64,000 nucleotides of DNA. Origin: Brachybacterium endophyticum (GTDB lineage Bacteria > Actinomycetota > Actinomycetes > Actinomycetales > Dermabacteraceae). The first letter of the stretch is position 1; every line of letters starts with the position of its first letter. Both the position numbers and the translations under genes were made by a program. The stretch is taken from NCBI RefSeq assembly GCF_003130585.1, contig NZ_QFKX01000002.1:868001-932000 (forward strand), read 5' to 3'. Of the stretch, positions 1 through 8,008 are shown piece after piece. The notes beneath the pieces were generated by a model that was not told where the DNA came from, made no database searches, and saw only the letters and a list, made by a program, of their open reading frames with translations.

Positions 1-421
1 CGAAGCGGGCCCCCACGTGCGGGTCGGCGGGATCGGCGCCCAGGGTCTCCACGGGCAGCGCGTGCACGGTGAACACGTAGCGGTGCGGCGCGCCCGCAGG
101 AGGGTTCGGCCCGTCGTAGCCGGGGCGCCCGAAGTCGTTCGCCGCCTGCTGCAGGGAGTCGTCCTCACGGGAGACCCCCAGCGGCAGGGACGTGGTCTCG
201 GCCGGGATGTCCCAGGCGACCCAGTGCCAGAAGCCCGAGCCGGTCGGGGCATCGGGATCGAAGCAGGTCACGGCGAAGCTGCGGGTTCCCTCGGGGGCGC
301 CGGACCAGCTGAGGTCGGGCGAGGTCGAGGAGCCGTCGAGCTCGGGTGCGAGCTGGTCGCTCGCGACCACGGAGCCGTCGGGCGTGGAGCGGGAGGTGAC
401 GGTGAACGCGTTCTCGGTCAT
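1..421 (-). CDS. YbhB/YbcL-type phosphatidylethanolamine-binding (PEBP) protein, C-terminus cut by window edge
   Basis: Partial: about 140 N-terminal residues are visible and the reading frame runs off the left end. The ATG at 419-421 opens a frame with the PEBP hallmark DPDAPTGSGFWHW at about residues 55-67 and the second motif PPAGAPHRYVF near residue 115-125. Bacterial PEBP/YbhB proteins are small soluble ligand-binding proteins of unclear physiological role; they resemble Raf kinase inhibitor proteins in fold, but a kinase-inhibitor function is not established in bacteria. No Shine-Dalgarno is visible; a TAGCCT hexamer sits 7 nt before the ATG, so the mRNA is probably leaderless. It lies downstream of the two ATP-grasp genes on the same strand but with its own promoter-like signal. 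Confidence 0.85.
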   Translation of the reverse strand, partial: MTENAFTVTSRSTPDGSVVASDQLAPELDGSSTSPDLSWSGAPEGTRSFAVTCFDPDAPTGSGFWHWVAWDIPAETTSLPLGVSREDDSLQQAANDFGRPGYDGPNPPAGAPHRYVFTVHALPVETLGADPADPHVGARF

Positions 422-428
422 GCTCGTC

Positions 429-434
429 AGGCTA
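429..434 (-). promoter_or_regulatory. -10 element (TAGCCT) of leaderless PEBP gene
   Basis: TAGCCT on the minus strand ends 7 nt before the ATG at 421, the TANNNT spacing that recurs before many starts in this window. No convincing -35 was seen. Confidence 0.5.
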
Positions 435-487
435 CGGGATACCCCTCGCCGAGGCCGATCCCTCACGGCTCCGGATCTGGCGGGGCC

Positions 488-1765
488 TCAGAAGCCGTCG
501 GCCGAGGGCCTCGGGTAGTAGGTCAGGAACTTCTTGACCTGGTTCGCGGTGGCGGCGGCGATGTATGCGCGCCGGCGCAGGCCCTCGGGTGGGTACGCCA
601 GCGGGTGCACCGTGGTGCGGGCGCCGATCCGTCGCACCCGACGCCGCAGCGCAGGATCGGTGACGTACCGCCACAGCAGCGTCCGCGGGACGATCGAGTA
701 CAGGATCTCCTCGTCCGGCACCAGGCGCTCGATGCGCTCCTCGTCGATCACGTCGGCCACGACCGCCCGGGCGACGTTCGCCCCGGAGGCGGTCATGTAG
801 TAGTTGTTGCGCCCGATGCGGGGGTTCACCTCGAAGAACTTCGCGACGCCGGTGCGCGGATCGACCTTGACGTCGAAGTTCGCGTAGCCGCGGTACCCGG
901 TGTGCTCGAGGAAGCGCACGGCCTGCTCGGCGATCTCCCCGGGGTCGGTGGTGTACATGGCGGCGGGGTTCCCGAGCGCACCGGGGGTGTGCTCCTCGAG
1001 CAGGACGTTGGCGCCGCCCAGCAGGGTGACCTCGCCCGTGCTGTCGACGTAGGCGGTGATCGAGCGCATCGCCGTGTCGTCGCCCGGCACGGTCTCCTGC
1101 ACGACGAAGCGGTCGGCGTAGCCCGCGGCGTCCAGCCGGCACACCAGGTCCTCGAGCTCGCTCGGCTCGGCCAGGTGGAAGATCTTCTTCTTGCCCTCGA
1201 ACTCGATGTGAGCGTAGGCCGAGGAACGCGCCGTCTTCGCGACGACCGGGTACTCGAAGGGCAGCTCGGGAACGGACGTCGGTCCCTCGCCGGAGAAGTC
1301 CACCACGACGGTCTGCGGGGTGCTGACGCCGATGCTCTCGCAGATCTCGGAGAAGGTGGCCTTGTCCGAGACGTCCCGCAGCGTGCTCTCCGAGAGGACG
1401 GGGAGGATGAAGTACTCCTCCAGCTGCGCGCGACGGCTGCTCAGCAGGGCGATCAGCCAGTCCGCGTTCGCCAGCACGATCGCGGGGACGCCCGGGCGGT
1501 TGCGCGCACGTTCCTGGCCGTGGCGCAGCAGCGCCGCGGCGAGGTCGTCCTCGCTCGCAGAGGCACCCAGCTCCTGGGCGGTCAGGATCCGGGAGTCCGC
1601 GATGGGACCCGAGATGCTGCGGGTGATGATGTGCGAGATCGTCCCGTACTGCTCGTGGAAGGCGCGGGCCAGTGCGTAGACGCCGATGTCCCCGCCGAGC
1701 ATGACCAGGTCGAAGTCGTCACGGGGCTGGTGGGGTCCGCGAGCGCGGGCGGGGGCGAGGGTCAA
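488..1765 (-). CDS. ATP-grasp ligase A, D-aspartate-ligase-like (tandem paralog)
   Basis: 425 aa ATP-grasp enzyme. Visible: N-terminal pre-ATP-grasp fold (VMLGGDIGVYALARAF, about 21-36), ATP lysine in YPVVAK (K177), adenine-contact strand FVVQETVPGDD (220-230), NFDVK (296-300), and the metal-binding motif FFEVNPRIGRNNYY (310-323). The order and spacing of these blocks resemble the Enterococcus faecium D-aspartate ligase Asl_fm, which activates the beta-carboxylate of D-Asp and joins it to the peptidoglycan stem; this is a family-level inference from memory. Start TTG at 1765 is chosen because GGAG stands 5 nt upstream (GAAGGAGACCCC then TTG). It sits 67 nt downstream of its paralog. The amino-acid substrate cannot be read from sequence; other carboxylate-amine ligations are possible. 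Confidence 0.75.
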   Translation of the reverse strand: MTLAPARARGPHQPRDDFDLVMLGGDIGVYALARAFHEQYGTISHIITRSISGPIADSRILTAQELGASASEDDLAAALLRHGQERARNRPGVPAIVLANADWLIALLSSRRAQLEEYFILPVLSESTLRDVSDKATFSEICESIGVSTPQTVVVDFSGEGPTSVPELPFEYPVVAKTARSSAYAHIEFEGKKKIFHLAEPSELEDLVCRLDAAGYADRFVVQETVPGDDTAMRSITAYVDSTGEVTLLGGANVLLEEHTPGALGNPAAMYTTDPGEIAEQAVRFLEHTGYRGYANFDVKVDPRTGVAKFFEVNPRIGRNNYYMTASGANVARAVVADVIDEERIERLVPDEEILYSIVPRTLLWRYVTDPALRRRVRRIGARTTVHPLAYPPEGLRRRAYIAAATANQVKKFLTYYPRPSADGF

Positions 1766-1832
1766 GGGGTCTCCTTCGGGCGCGTGGACGCGGCGGGCGC
1801 GGGACGGTCGGGGCCGGTGCGTGAGCGGCGGA

Positions 1833-3092
1833 TCAGAACCCGGTGTCGGTCGGGCGGGGGTAGATCCGCAGGTACTTGCGCACGAAGTTCAGACCGGACG
1901 CGTGCGCGTAGGCGCGCATCCAGGGCCCCTCCGGACGGTATCGGAAGGGGTTCGCCAGCGCCGTGCGCGCGACGTCCTTCACGCGGACGCGCAGGTGCGG
2001 ATCCCGGATGTAGCGCAGCACCAGCCGCACCGGGAGGATCGAGTACAGGACCGGGCGGGTGACGGTGACCGGCTCGATGTCCTCCCCGCGCACGAGGTCC
2101 TCGACGACGTGGCGGGCCACGGACTCGCCGGCCGCCGTGACGTAGTAGTTGTTCCGTCCGATCCGCGGATTGATCTCGAAGAAGCACTGCTCCCCGGTGC
2201 GCGGATCGACCTTCACGTCGAAGTTCGCGAAGCCCACGTAGTCGACGGCGTCGAGGAAGCGGGCAGCGGCCGCAGTCAGCTCGGGGTGGGACCCGGTGAT
2301 CATCGCCGCGGGGCGACCCAGGGCCTCCGGCGTGTGCTCGCCCAGCAGGACCTGCGCCGCGCACAGCAGCGTCACCCGTCCGCGGCTCGAGCGGTAGGCC
2401 GTGATCGAGCGCTGGGCCGTGTCGTCACCCGGGACGAGATCCTGGAACAGGAAGCGCCCGGTGAAGCCGGCCTGACGGAGGTTGCGCACCAGCTCCAGGC
2501 GTTGCTCCTCGCTCTCGAGGAAGAAGACCTTGCGCTTGCCCGGGAAGGAGACGCGCCCGTACTCGGCCGTGTTCGCCGCCTTGCCGACGCACGGGTAGTT
2601 CCACGGCAGCGGGTCCTCGCCGTCCCACCCGGCCTCGCGGGCACGGGAGAAGTCCACGACGACCGTGGGAGGCGTGGCGATGCCCAGGGACGTGCAGACC
2701 TCCTGGAACTCGGCCTTGTCCGCGAGCCGCTCGAGCTGGGAGGCATCGATCTGCGAGAGCAGGTAGTGCTGCTCGAGCACCTCGCGATGGGTGTCGATGA
2801 ACGCGATCAACGAGTCCGCGTTGCACAGCAGCAGCGCAGGACGACCCGCGGGACGCTGGTGGGCGAGCTCGACCAGGACGTCGCGCATCTCCTCGTCGCT
2901 CGCATCACCGCCGAGGACGATGCTGCGCGCGGTCACGGTGTGCTCGTTCATCGCGACCGGCACACGGACCACGAGGGTGGAGACGATCCCGTACTCGCGG
3001 TGGAAGGCGATCGTGAGGTTCAGGGAGTTCAGACCCGCTCCGAGAACGACGACGTCGAATCCCGGATCGGCCGCCTGGGGGGACGTTGGCAT
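1833..3092 (-). CDS. ATP-grasp ligase B, D-aspartate-ligase-like (tandem paralog)
   Basis: 419 aa paralog of the neighbouring ATP-grasp gene; the two share the whole domain order: nucleotide-binding N-terminus (DVVVLGAGLNSLNLTIAF, 13-30), PCVGK with ATP lysine K171, FLFQDLVPGDD (214-224), NFDVKVDPRTG (290-300), and FFEINPRIGRNNYY (304-317). Both end in a basic helix finishing KYLRIYPRPT or the equivalent. Proposed role, by resemblance to D-aspartate ligases, is addition of a D-amino dicarboxylic acid to the peptidoglycan stem or bridge. The pair is probably co-transcribed from the TAGTAT hexamer 6 nt before this ATG. Sequence divergence between A and B in the 150-165 loop (an insert AGWDGEDPLPW here) may reflect different acceptors. 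Substrate unproven. Confidence 0.75.
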   Translation of the reverse strand: MPTSPQAADPGFDVVVLGAGLNSLNLTIAFHREYGIVSTLVVRVPVAMNEHTVTARSIVLGGDASDEEMRDVLVELAHQRPAGRPALLLCNADSLIAFIDTHREVLEQHYLLSQIDASQLERLADKAEFQEVCTSLGIATPPTVVVDFSRAREAGWDGEDPLPWNYPCVGKAANTAEYGRVSFPGKRKVFFLESEEQRLELVRNLRQAGFTGRFLFQDLVPGDDTAQRSITAYRSSRGRVTLLCAAQVLLGEHTPEALGRPAAMITGSHPELTAAAARFLDAVDYVGFANFDVKVDPRTGEQCFFEINPRIGRNNYYVTAAGESVARHVVEDLVRGEDIEPVTVTRPVLYSILPVRLVLRYIRDPHLRVRVKDVARTALANPFRYRPEGPWMRAYAHASGLNFVRKYLRIYPRPTDTGF

Positions 3093-3098
3093 GGCGCG

Positions 3099-3104
3099 AT
3101 ACTA
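3099..3104 (-). promoter_or_regulatory. -10 element (TAGTAT) of leaderless ATP-grasp operon
   Basis: TAGTAT on the minus strand, 6 nt before the ATG at 3092, with no Shine-Dalgarno in between. It would place the transcription start at or within a few bases of the ATG. Confidence 0.55.
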
Positions 3105-3176
3105 CCGACGGCCGGCCTGCGTGCCGGTCAGCCTCGCCGGGGCCTCGCCGGCCCGTGCGCAATCCCACGCGTCCTC

Positions 3177-4952
3177 TCAGCCGCGGGCCGGCGCCGCCCT
3201 GCGCAGCCAGACGGCGGCGTTCGCCGGCACCGATGCCTGTCGTCGGTCGCCCTCGACACCCTGCGCGTCCTCGGCGGCGGAGCTCAGGAGCACCTCGGCG
3301 TCCGCGGTGGCCTCGATGCCCGCGAGCTCCAGCGCAGCCCCGGTGGTGTTGACGAGGACCAGGAGGTCCCCGCGGGAGATCCCGAGGACTCCCTCGGGAA
3401 AGCCCTCGAGGTACTCGACGGGCCGGTCGTAGCGCCCCAGCGCGAGCTGGTGGCGCAGCTCGAGAGCGGCGCGGTACATCTCCAGCGTCGAGTGCGGGTC
3501 GCCGGACTGGACGTCGGCCGCGAGCGGCCCGAACTCCGCGGGCTGGGGCAGCCAGCTGCGCCCGCTCGGCGAGAAGCCGAACGCCGGGGCGTCCCGGGTC
3601 CAGGGCAGCGGGACCCGGCAGCCGTCGCGCCCGGGCACTCCGGCGCGCTTGTGGGCAGGGTCCTCACGCAGCTCGTCGGGGATGTCCCGGACCTCCGGCA
3701 GTCCCAGCTCCTCGCCCTGGTAGAGGTACGCGGCGCCGGGCAGAGACAGCATCAGCAGGCTCGCGGCGCGGGCCCTGCGCAGACCGAGGTCGGCGTCGGG
3801 CACCTCGTCACGCGCGAGGCCCTCGCCGAAGACGTGGTCGGCGGGGAAGCCGTAACGGCTCGCGTGACGGACCACGTCGTGATTGGAGAGCACCCAGGTG
3901 GTGGGGGAGTCGACCGCTTCGGCCAGTGCCAGCGGCTCCTCGATCGCCGCGCGCATGGCCGCGACGTCCCAGCGGGCCTGCAGGAAGCCGAAGTTGAACG
4001 ACTGGTGGGCCTTCTCGCTGCCGATGTACAGCGGCAGGCGCTTCTCGGGGATCCAGGCCTCGAGCACCATCATCCGCTCACCCTCGTAGGAGTCGAGGAT
4101 CGGGCGCCATTCGCGGTAGATGTCCAGCACGCCGTCGTTGTCGAAGTAGACCGGGACCTCGCCCTCGGGGATGTCGATCAGCCCCTCGGCGTTGACCGTG
4201 GCATCGGGCAGCCCCGCGGGTTTGACCATGCCGTGGGCGACGTCCACCCGGAAGCCGTCGGCGCCGCGGTCCAGCCAGAACCGCAGCACGCCCTGGAACA
4301 TCTCGTGCACCGCCGGGTTCTCCCAGTTCCAGTCGGGCTGGGAGGTGTCGAAGATGTGCAGGTACCACTGGCCGGGGGTGCCGTCGGGCTCCGTGATGCG
4401 GGTCCAGGCCGGTCCGTGGAAGATCGAGGTCCAGTTGTTCGGGGGCAGCTCACCGTGCTCGCCCTTGCCGTCCCGGAAGATGTAGAGATCGCGCTCGGGG
4501 GACCCGGGGGCGGCCTCCAGGGCGCGCCGGAACAGCTCGTGCTGGTCCGAGGAGTGGTTCGGGACGATGTCGACGATGACCTTCAGCCCCAGCTCGTGGG
4601 CGCGGGCGAACAGGGAGTCCGCATCGGCGAGGGTCCCGAAGCGCGGGTCGACGTCGGTGTAGTCGGAGACGTCGTAGCCCGCGTCCTTCTGCGGGGAGGT
4701 GTAGAAGGGCGACAGCCAGATCGCATCGACGCCGAGCTCGGCCAGGTAGGGCAGGCGGGCGGTGATGCCGGGGAGGTCGCCCATGCCGTCGCCATCGGCA
4801 TCGGCGAAGGAGCGCGGGTAGACCTGATAGACCACTGCGTCGCGCCACCACTGGACGGGGGCTGCGTCGGCGTCCGGGCCCTGCAGGACGGTGGTGGAGG
4901 ACATGGGTCCTGACTGCGTGGACCGGGATGCCTTCGGGGAGTGTGGTGACAT
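3177..4952 (-). CDS. GH13 alpha-glucosidase
   Basis: 591 aa, cytoplasmic (no signal peptide). Alpha-amylase-superfamily signature motifs are all present: YQVYPRSFADADGDGMGDL (42-60), VDIVPNHSS (127-135), GFRVDVAH with nucleophile D237, LEAW with acid/base E298, SNHDVVRH with transition-state D359. The N-terminal motif and length fit actinobacterial alpha-1,4-/oligo-1,6-glucosidases acting on maltose and short maltodextrins; the exact linkage preference cannot be told. Start ATG at 4952 is preferred because GGAGGA stands about 8 nt upstream; the frame is open further 5' but that stretch is arginine/proline-rich noise, and a second ATG at codon 17 has a weaker ribosome site. It is the last gene of the maltodextrin import cluster and would finish hydrolysis of imported sugars. 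Confidence 0.9.
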   Translation of the reverse strand: MSPHSPKASRSTQSGPMSSTTVLQGPDADAAPVQWWRDAVVYQVYPRSFADADGDGMGDLPGITARLPYLAELGVDAIWLSPFYTSPQKDAGYDVSDYTDVDPRFGTLADADSLFARAHELGLKVIVDIVPNHSSDQHELFRRALEAAPGSPERDLYIFRDGKGEHGELPPNNWTSIFHGPAWTRITEPDGTPGQWYLHIFDTSQPDWNWENPAVHEMFQGVLRFWLDRGADGFRVDVAHGMVKPAGLPDATVNAEGLIDIPEGEVPVYFDNDGVLDIYREWRPILDSYEGERMMVLEAWIPEKRLPLYIGSEKAHQSFNFGFLQARWDVAAMRAAIEEPLALAEAVDSPTTWVLSNHDVVRHASRYGFPADHVFGEGLARDEVPDADLGLRRARAASLLMLSLPGAAYLYQGEELGLPEVRDIPDELREDPAHKRAGVPGRDGCRVPLPWTRDAPAFGFSPSGRSWLPQPAEFGPLAADVQSGDPHSTLEMYRAALELRHQLALGRYDRPVEYLEGFPEGVLGISRGDLLVLVNTTGAALELAGIEATADAEVLLSSAAEDAQGVEGDRRQASVPANAAVWLRRAAPARG

Positions 4953-5032
4953 GGGGTCGTTCCTCCGGGGAGTGTGTCGAGTGGGAGCGTGTCGAGGGGG
5001 ATGGTGGGGGAGAAGGGGCCGGTGTGTCCGGT

Positions 5033-7075
5033 TCACCGGGAGGCGCTGGGGGCGGCGATCAGGGTCGCGCCGGGGCCCTGAGCGGTCAGGTGCACCGTCG
5101 TCCCCGTGACGCTCGCGTGCGCCGCGCCGATGTCGCGCAGGAGCTGTGGGGCGACGTGGCCCGGCAGACACCCGAGGTCGAGTTCGATCTCGTCGTGGGC
5201 GCTGCGGGCCAGGTGGATCACCGTATCGCCGTCCGGGTGGGTGCGGACGAACACCAGCGCATCCTCGCCCGTGTGAAGCCAGCGCAGGCCCCCTCGGCGC
5301 AGGGCCGGGAGCTCATGGCGCAGACCCATCAGGTCCCGTGTCACGGAGAGGACCTCCGCGTCGATCCGTGTGGGATCACCCGTCGCGATCGCGTCCCAGG
5401 GCATCGGCGTGCGCGAGTGCTCTCCGGTGAGGCCCTCGGCCCCCAGCTCGTCGCCGGCGAAGATCGTGGGCACACCGGGCAGCGTCGCGAGGGCGGCGAT
5501 GGCCGTCAGCTGGCGACCGCGCTCGCCGACGACCGTGCGTGTGCGCGGGGTGTCGTGGCTGGAGAGCTGGTTCTGGGAGTGGATGCGGGAGCTCCACGGC
5601 AGGTGGGCGTTGTACTCGCGCAGCGTGCGGGAGACCGCGCCCCCGCCCAGGTTGGGCAGGGTCATCGGCAGACCGAGCCAGTTCAGAGTGCTGCGCGGGT
5701 CGCCGAGCCATGCCCACAGGGGGCGCGTGAAGCCGGCGTAGTTCATGGTGCCGTGCCAGCCGTCGCCCGACAGGTCGCCGCTCGCGTCGTGCCCGTGCTC
5801 GGCGACCAGCCAGGACTCACGGCCCGTTCCCGCGTCGACCCGGCGCATCGTCGCGCGGATCTCACGGGCGACCTCGTGGGTGACGTCGACCTCGCCGCGC
5901 CGGCCGGTCATGTTGGCCACGTCGATCCGCCAGCCGTCGGCGGCGAACGGGGCATCCAGGTACCGGCCGACGACGCTGCCCGGCCCGCGGGTGAGACGAG
6001 CGCGCAGAGTGGGCGATCTCAGATCGAGGGTCGGCAGGGAGGGGACGTCGAGCCAGCTGACGTAGCGATCGGGATGGTCGAGGAACACGTAGAACCCGGC
6101 CTCGGGGGCGGCAGGATCCGCTTGGGCGGCGCGGAACCACTCGTGGGTCGCGCCCGTGTGGTTGGTGGTGAGGTCGAGGACCAGACGCATCCCGCGCTCG
6201 TGCAGCGCGCGGGAGAGGCGCACGAGCGCCTCGTCGCCGCCCAGCAGCGGATCCACACGGTCGAAGGTCGAGGCGTCGTAGCGGTGCACCGATCCCGCGG
6301 GGAAGACGGGGGTCAGGTAGACGGTGTTCGCGCCCAGCGACGCGACATGGTCCAGGTGCTCGCGGATGCCGTCGAGGTCGCCACCGAACAACTGGCGGCC
6401 GGCGAGGTCGCCGCGCACGGCCGGCTCCTCGTCCCACCGCATCGGCACCGCCCACTGAGGGAGCAGCGGCGGAGCCGGCCTTTCCTCCTCGTCCACGGGC
6501 GCTGCCGAGCCGCGGGCGAAGCGGTCGGGGAAGATCTGGTAGACGACCGCGTCGTTCACCCAGTCCGGTGCGCCCGGGTGCGTCACGAGATGGAAGTCCG
6601 TCGCATCGGCCACGTCCCAGGGGACGAGCCCAGCGGCCGTGAGCCAGGCGTAGGCAGGGATCTCGATCCCATCCGGGGTGCGGGCGCCGGCCTCGGCGAG
6701 CACGCAGAACCGGTACGGCGTCACCGGGTTCCAGGCGGTGAGTGTCACCGACCACCAGGTGCCCGACGGGCCGGCGGAGTCGGAGGTACCAGGGGCGTTG
6801 CGAGGACGGTTCCTAGCCATGACGCCGGCGTCGCGGGAAGGCCCGGACTCGCCCTCGGGCTCGAGGACTGCGGTGCTGATCTCCCCGTCGCGCACCGCCC
6901 GCAGGGCGATGGTGCGCACGGGATAGGCGGTCGGCACCCAGACCCGCAGGAGGGCGTCGGCGCCGGGGCCCGTCGGGCCCACGGTGTACAGCGGGCCCTG
7001 GTCGTGATGCGGCTGATCGGGCAGCGGCACTCCGCTGGGTTCGATGGCGGGATCCGGTGCGGTACGAGGTCCCAC
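5033..7075 (-). CDS. GH13 neopullulanase/cyclomaltodextrinase-like glycosidase
   Basis: 680 aa. The N-terminal 170 residues form a beta-rich accessory region (CBM34-like position), followed by a GH13 barrel that opens with VVYQIFPDRFARG (177-189), a signature of the GH13_20 group (neopullulanase, cyclomaltodextrinase, maltogenic amylase). Catalytic residues: D385 in GWRIDVANMTG, E426 in WLVAEHGHD, D508 in SSHDTPR. No signal peptide, so it acts on imported maltodextrins or cyclodextrins. Start GTG at 7075 lies 6 nt after the malG-like stop, suggesting translational coupling; AAGGG lies about 10 nt upstream. The alpha-glucosidase follows after 80 nt. Exact substrate is inference. Confidence 0.88.
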   Translation of the reverse strand: MGPRTAPDPAIEPSGVPLPDQPHHDQGPLYTVGPTGPGADALLRVWVPTAYPVRTIALRAVRDGEISTAVLEPEGESGPSRDAGVMARNRPRNAPGTSDSAGPSGTWWSVTLTAWNPVTPYRFCVLAEAGARTPDGIEIPAYAWLTAAGLVPWDVADATDFHLVTHPGAPDWVNDAVVYQIFPDRFARGSAAPVDEEERPAPPLLPQWAVPMRWDEEPAVRGDLAGRQLFGGDLDGIREHLDHVASLGANTVYLTPVFPAGSVHRYDASTFDRVDPLLGGDEALVRLSRALHERGMRLVLDLTTNHTGATHEWFRAAQADPAAPEAGFYVFLDHPDRYVSWLDVPSLPTLDLRSPTLRARLTRGPGSVVGRYLDAPFAADGWRIDVANMTGRRGEVDVTHEVAREIRATMRRVDAGTGRESWLVAEHGHDASGDLSGDGWHGTMNYAGFTRPLWAWLGDPRSTLNWLGLPMTLPNLGGGAVSRTLREYNAHLPWSSRIHSQNQLSSHDTPRTRTVVGERGRQLTAIAALATLPGVPTIFAGDELGAEGLTGEHSRTPMPWDAIATGDPTRIDAEVLSVTRDLMGLRHELPALRRGGLRWLHTGEDALVFVRTHPDGDTVIHLARSAHDEIELDLGCLPGHVAPQLLRDIGAAHASVTGTTVHLTAQGPGATLIAAPSASR

Positions 7076-7081
7076 GGCGCG

Positions 7082-7990
7082 TCAGCCCTTGACCGCACCG
7101 GCGGTCGAGCCGCCGACGATGTAGCGCTGGAGGAACTGGTAGAGCACGATCACGGGCACCATGATCATCACCGAGCCCGCGGCGAACACGCCGAGGTTGT
7201 TCGAACGGTCGCCCGAGAGCATCCCGTACAGACCCACGGCGAGCGTCTTGTGGTCGTCCCCGGTCAGGAAGATCGAGCCCAGCAGGAAGTCGCTCATCAC
7301 CCCGACCACGCTCAGCACGAGCGTGGTGGCGAGGATCGGGACCAGGGAGGGCAGCAGAATCCGGCTGAACACCTGCCAGTGGCTCGCGCCGTCGATGATC
7401 GCGGCCTCGTCGAGCTCCCGGGGCACGGTGTCGAAGAAGCCCTTGATCAGCCACACCTGGCCCAGCGAGCCGCCGAGCATCACGATGATGTACCCGGGCA
7501 GCGTGTCCAGGCCCAGCATCGGCGCGATCTTCCCCAGGCCGGAGATCATCGAGTACACGGCGATCATCGACAGGATCGCAGGGAACATCATGATCAGCAG
7601 CAGGGTGAGCATCCCGGCGCGGCGGCCGGTGAAGCGGAAGCGGCTGAATGCGTAGGAAGCCAGCACCGACAGCGCCACCTGCGCGACGGAGACGACGACG
7701 CACACGATGATGGTGTTGAGGTACCAGCGCAGGAAGGGGCCCTTCTCCCCGCTGAGCAGGGTGCGGTAGTGCTCGAGGCTGAACGCCTTGGGGATGATGC
7801 CCGTCGACGAGACGGTGCCCAGCGGGTTCACCGAGGCCGAGAGCACGAACAGGATTGGGAACACCGCGAAGACGACCGCGAGGAAGCCCACCAGGTGGCG
7901 CCATCCGATCTCGGCGAACCAGCGCCCCAGAGGCATCCGTCGGGGTGTGGGCTCGGCCGTGCGGCGAGAAGTGTGCTGGGGAGTGGTCAT
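7082..7990 (-). CDS. Maltodextrin ABC transporter permease, MalG-like
   Basis: 302 aa inner-membrane permease with about six hydrophobic segments. The cytoplasmic EAA loop that docks the ATPase is clear (LDEAAIIDGAS at about 193-203, ending in ILLP). It pairs with the upstream MalF-like permease. The N-terminus (about 30 residues, arginine-rich) is cytoplasmic. Start ATG at 7990 has GGAG 7 nt upstream; 18 nt separate it from the malF-like stop. No ATPase gene is present in this cluster, so the complex must borrow one; the UgpC/MsmK-type ATPase at 60755-61834 is the obvious candidate. Substrate assignment rests on the adjacent GH13 enzymes. Confidence 0.9.
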   Translation of the reverse strand: MTTPQHTSRRTAEPTPRRMPLGRWFAEIGWRHLVGFLAVVFAVFPILFVLSASVNPLGTVSSTGIIPKAFSLEHYRTLLSGEKGPFLRWYLNTIIVCVVVSVAQVALSVLASYAFSRFRFTGRRAGMLTLLLIMMFPAILSMIAVYSMISGLGKIAPMLGLDTLPGYIIVMLGGSLGQVWLIKGFFDTVPRELDEAAIIDGASHWQVFSRILLPSLVPILATTLVLSVVGVMSDFLLGSIFLTGDDHKTLAVGLYGMLSGDRSNNLGVFAAGSVMIMVPVIVLYQFLQRYIVGGSTAGAVKG

Positions 7991-8008
7991 CGGTCGTCTC
8001 CTGCCCGG

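Noticed and set aside
17-4913. Very long open frames on the plus strand opposite the ATP-grasp and GH13 genes (and similar ones near 4928-8545 and 39878-44197)
   Set aside because: They are antisense frames kept open by high GC; composition is Arg/Gly/Val/Asp-rich without conserved motifs, while the opposite strand encodes complete recognised proteins.
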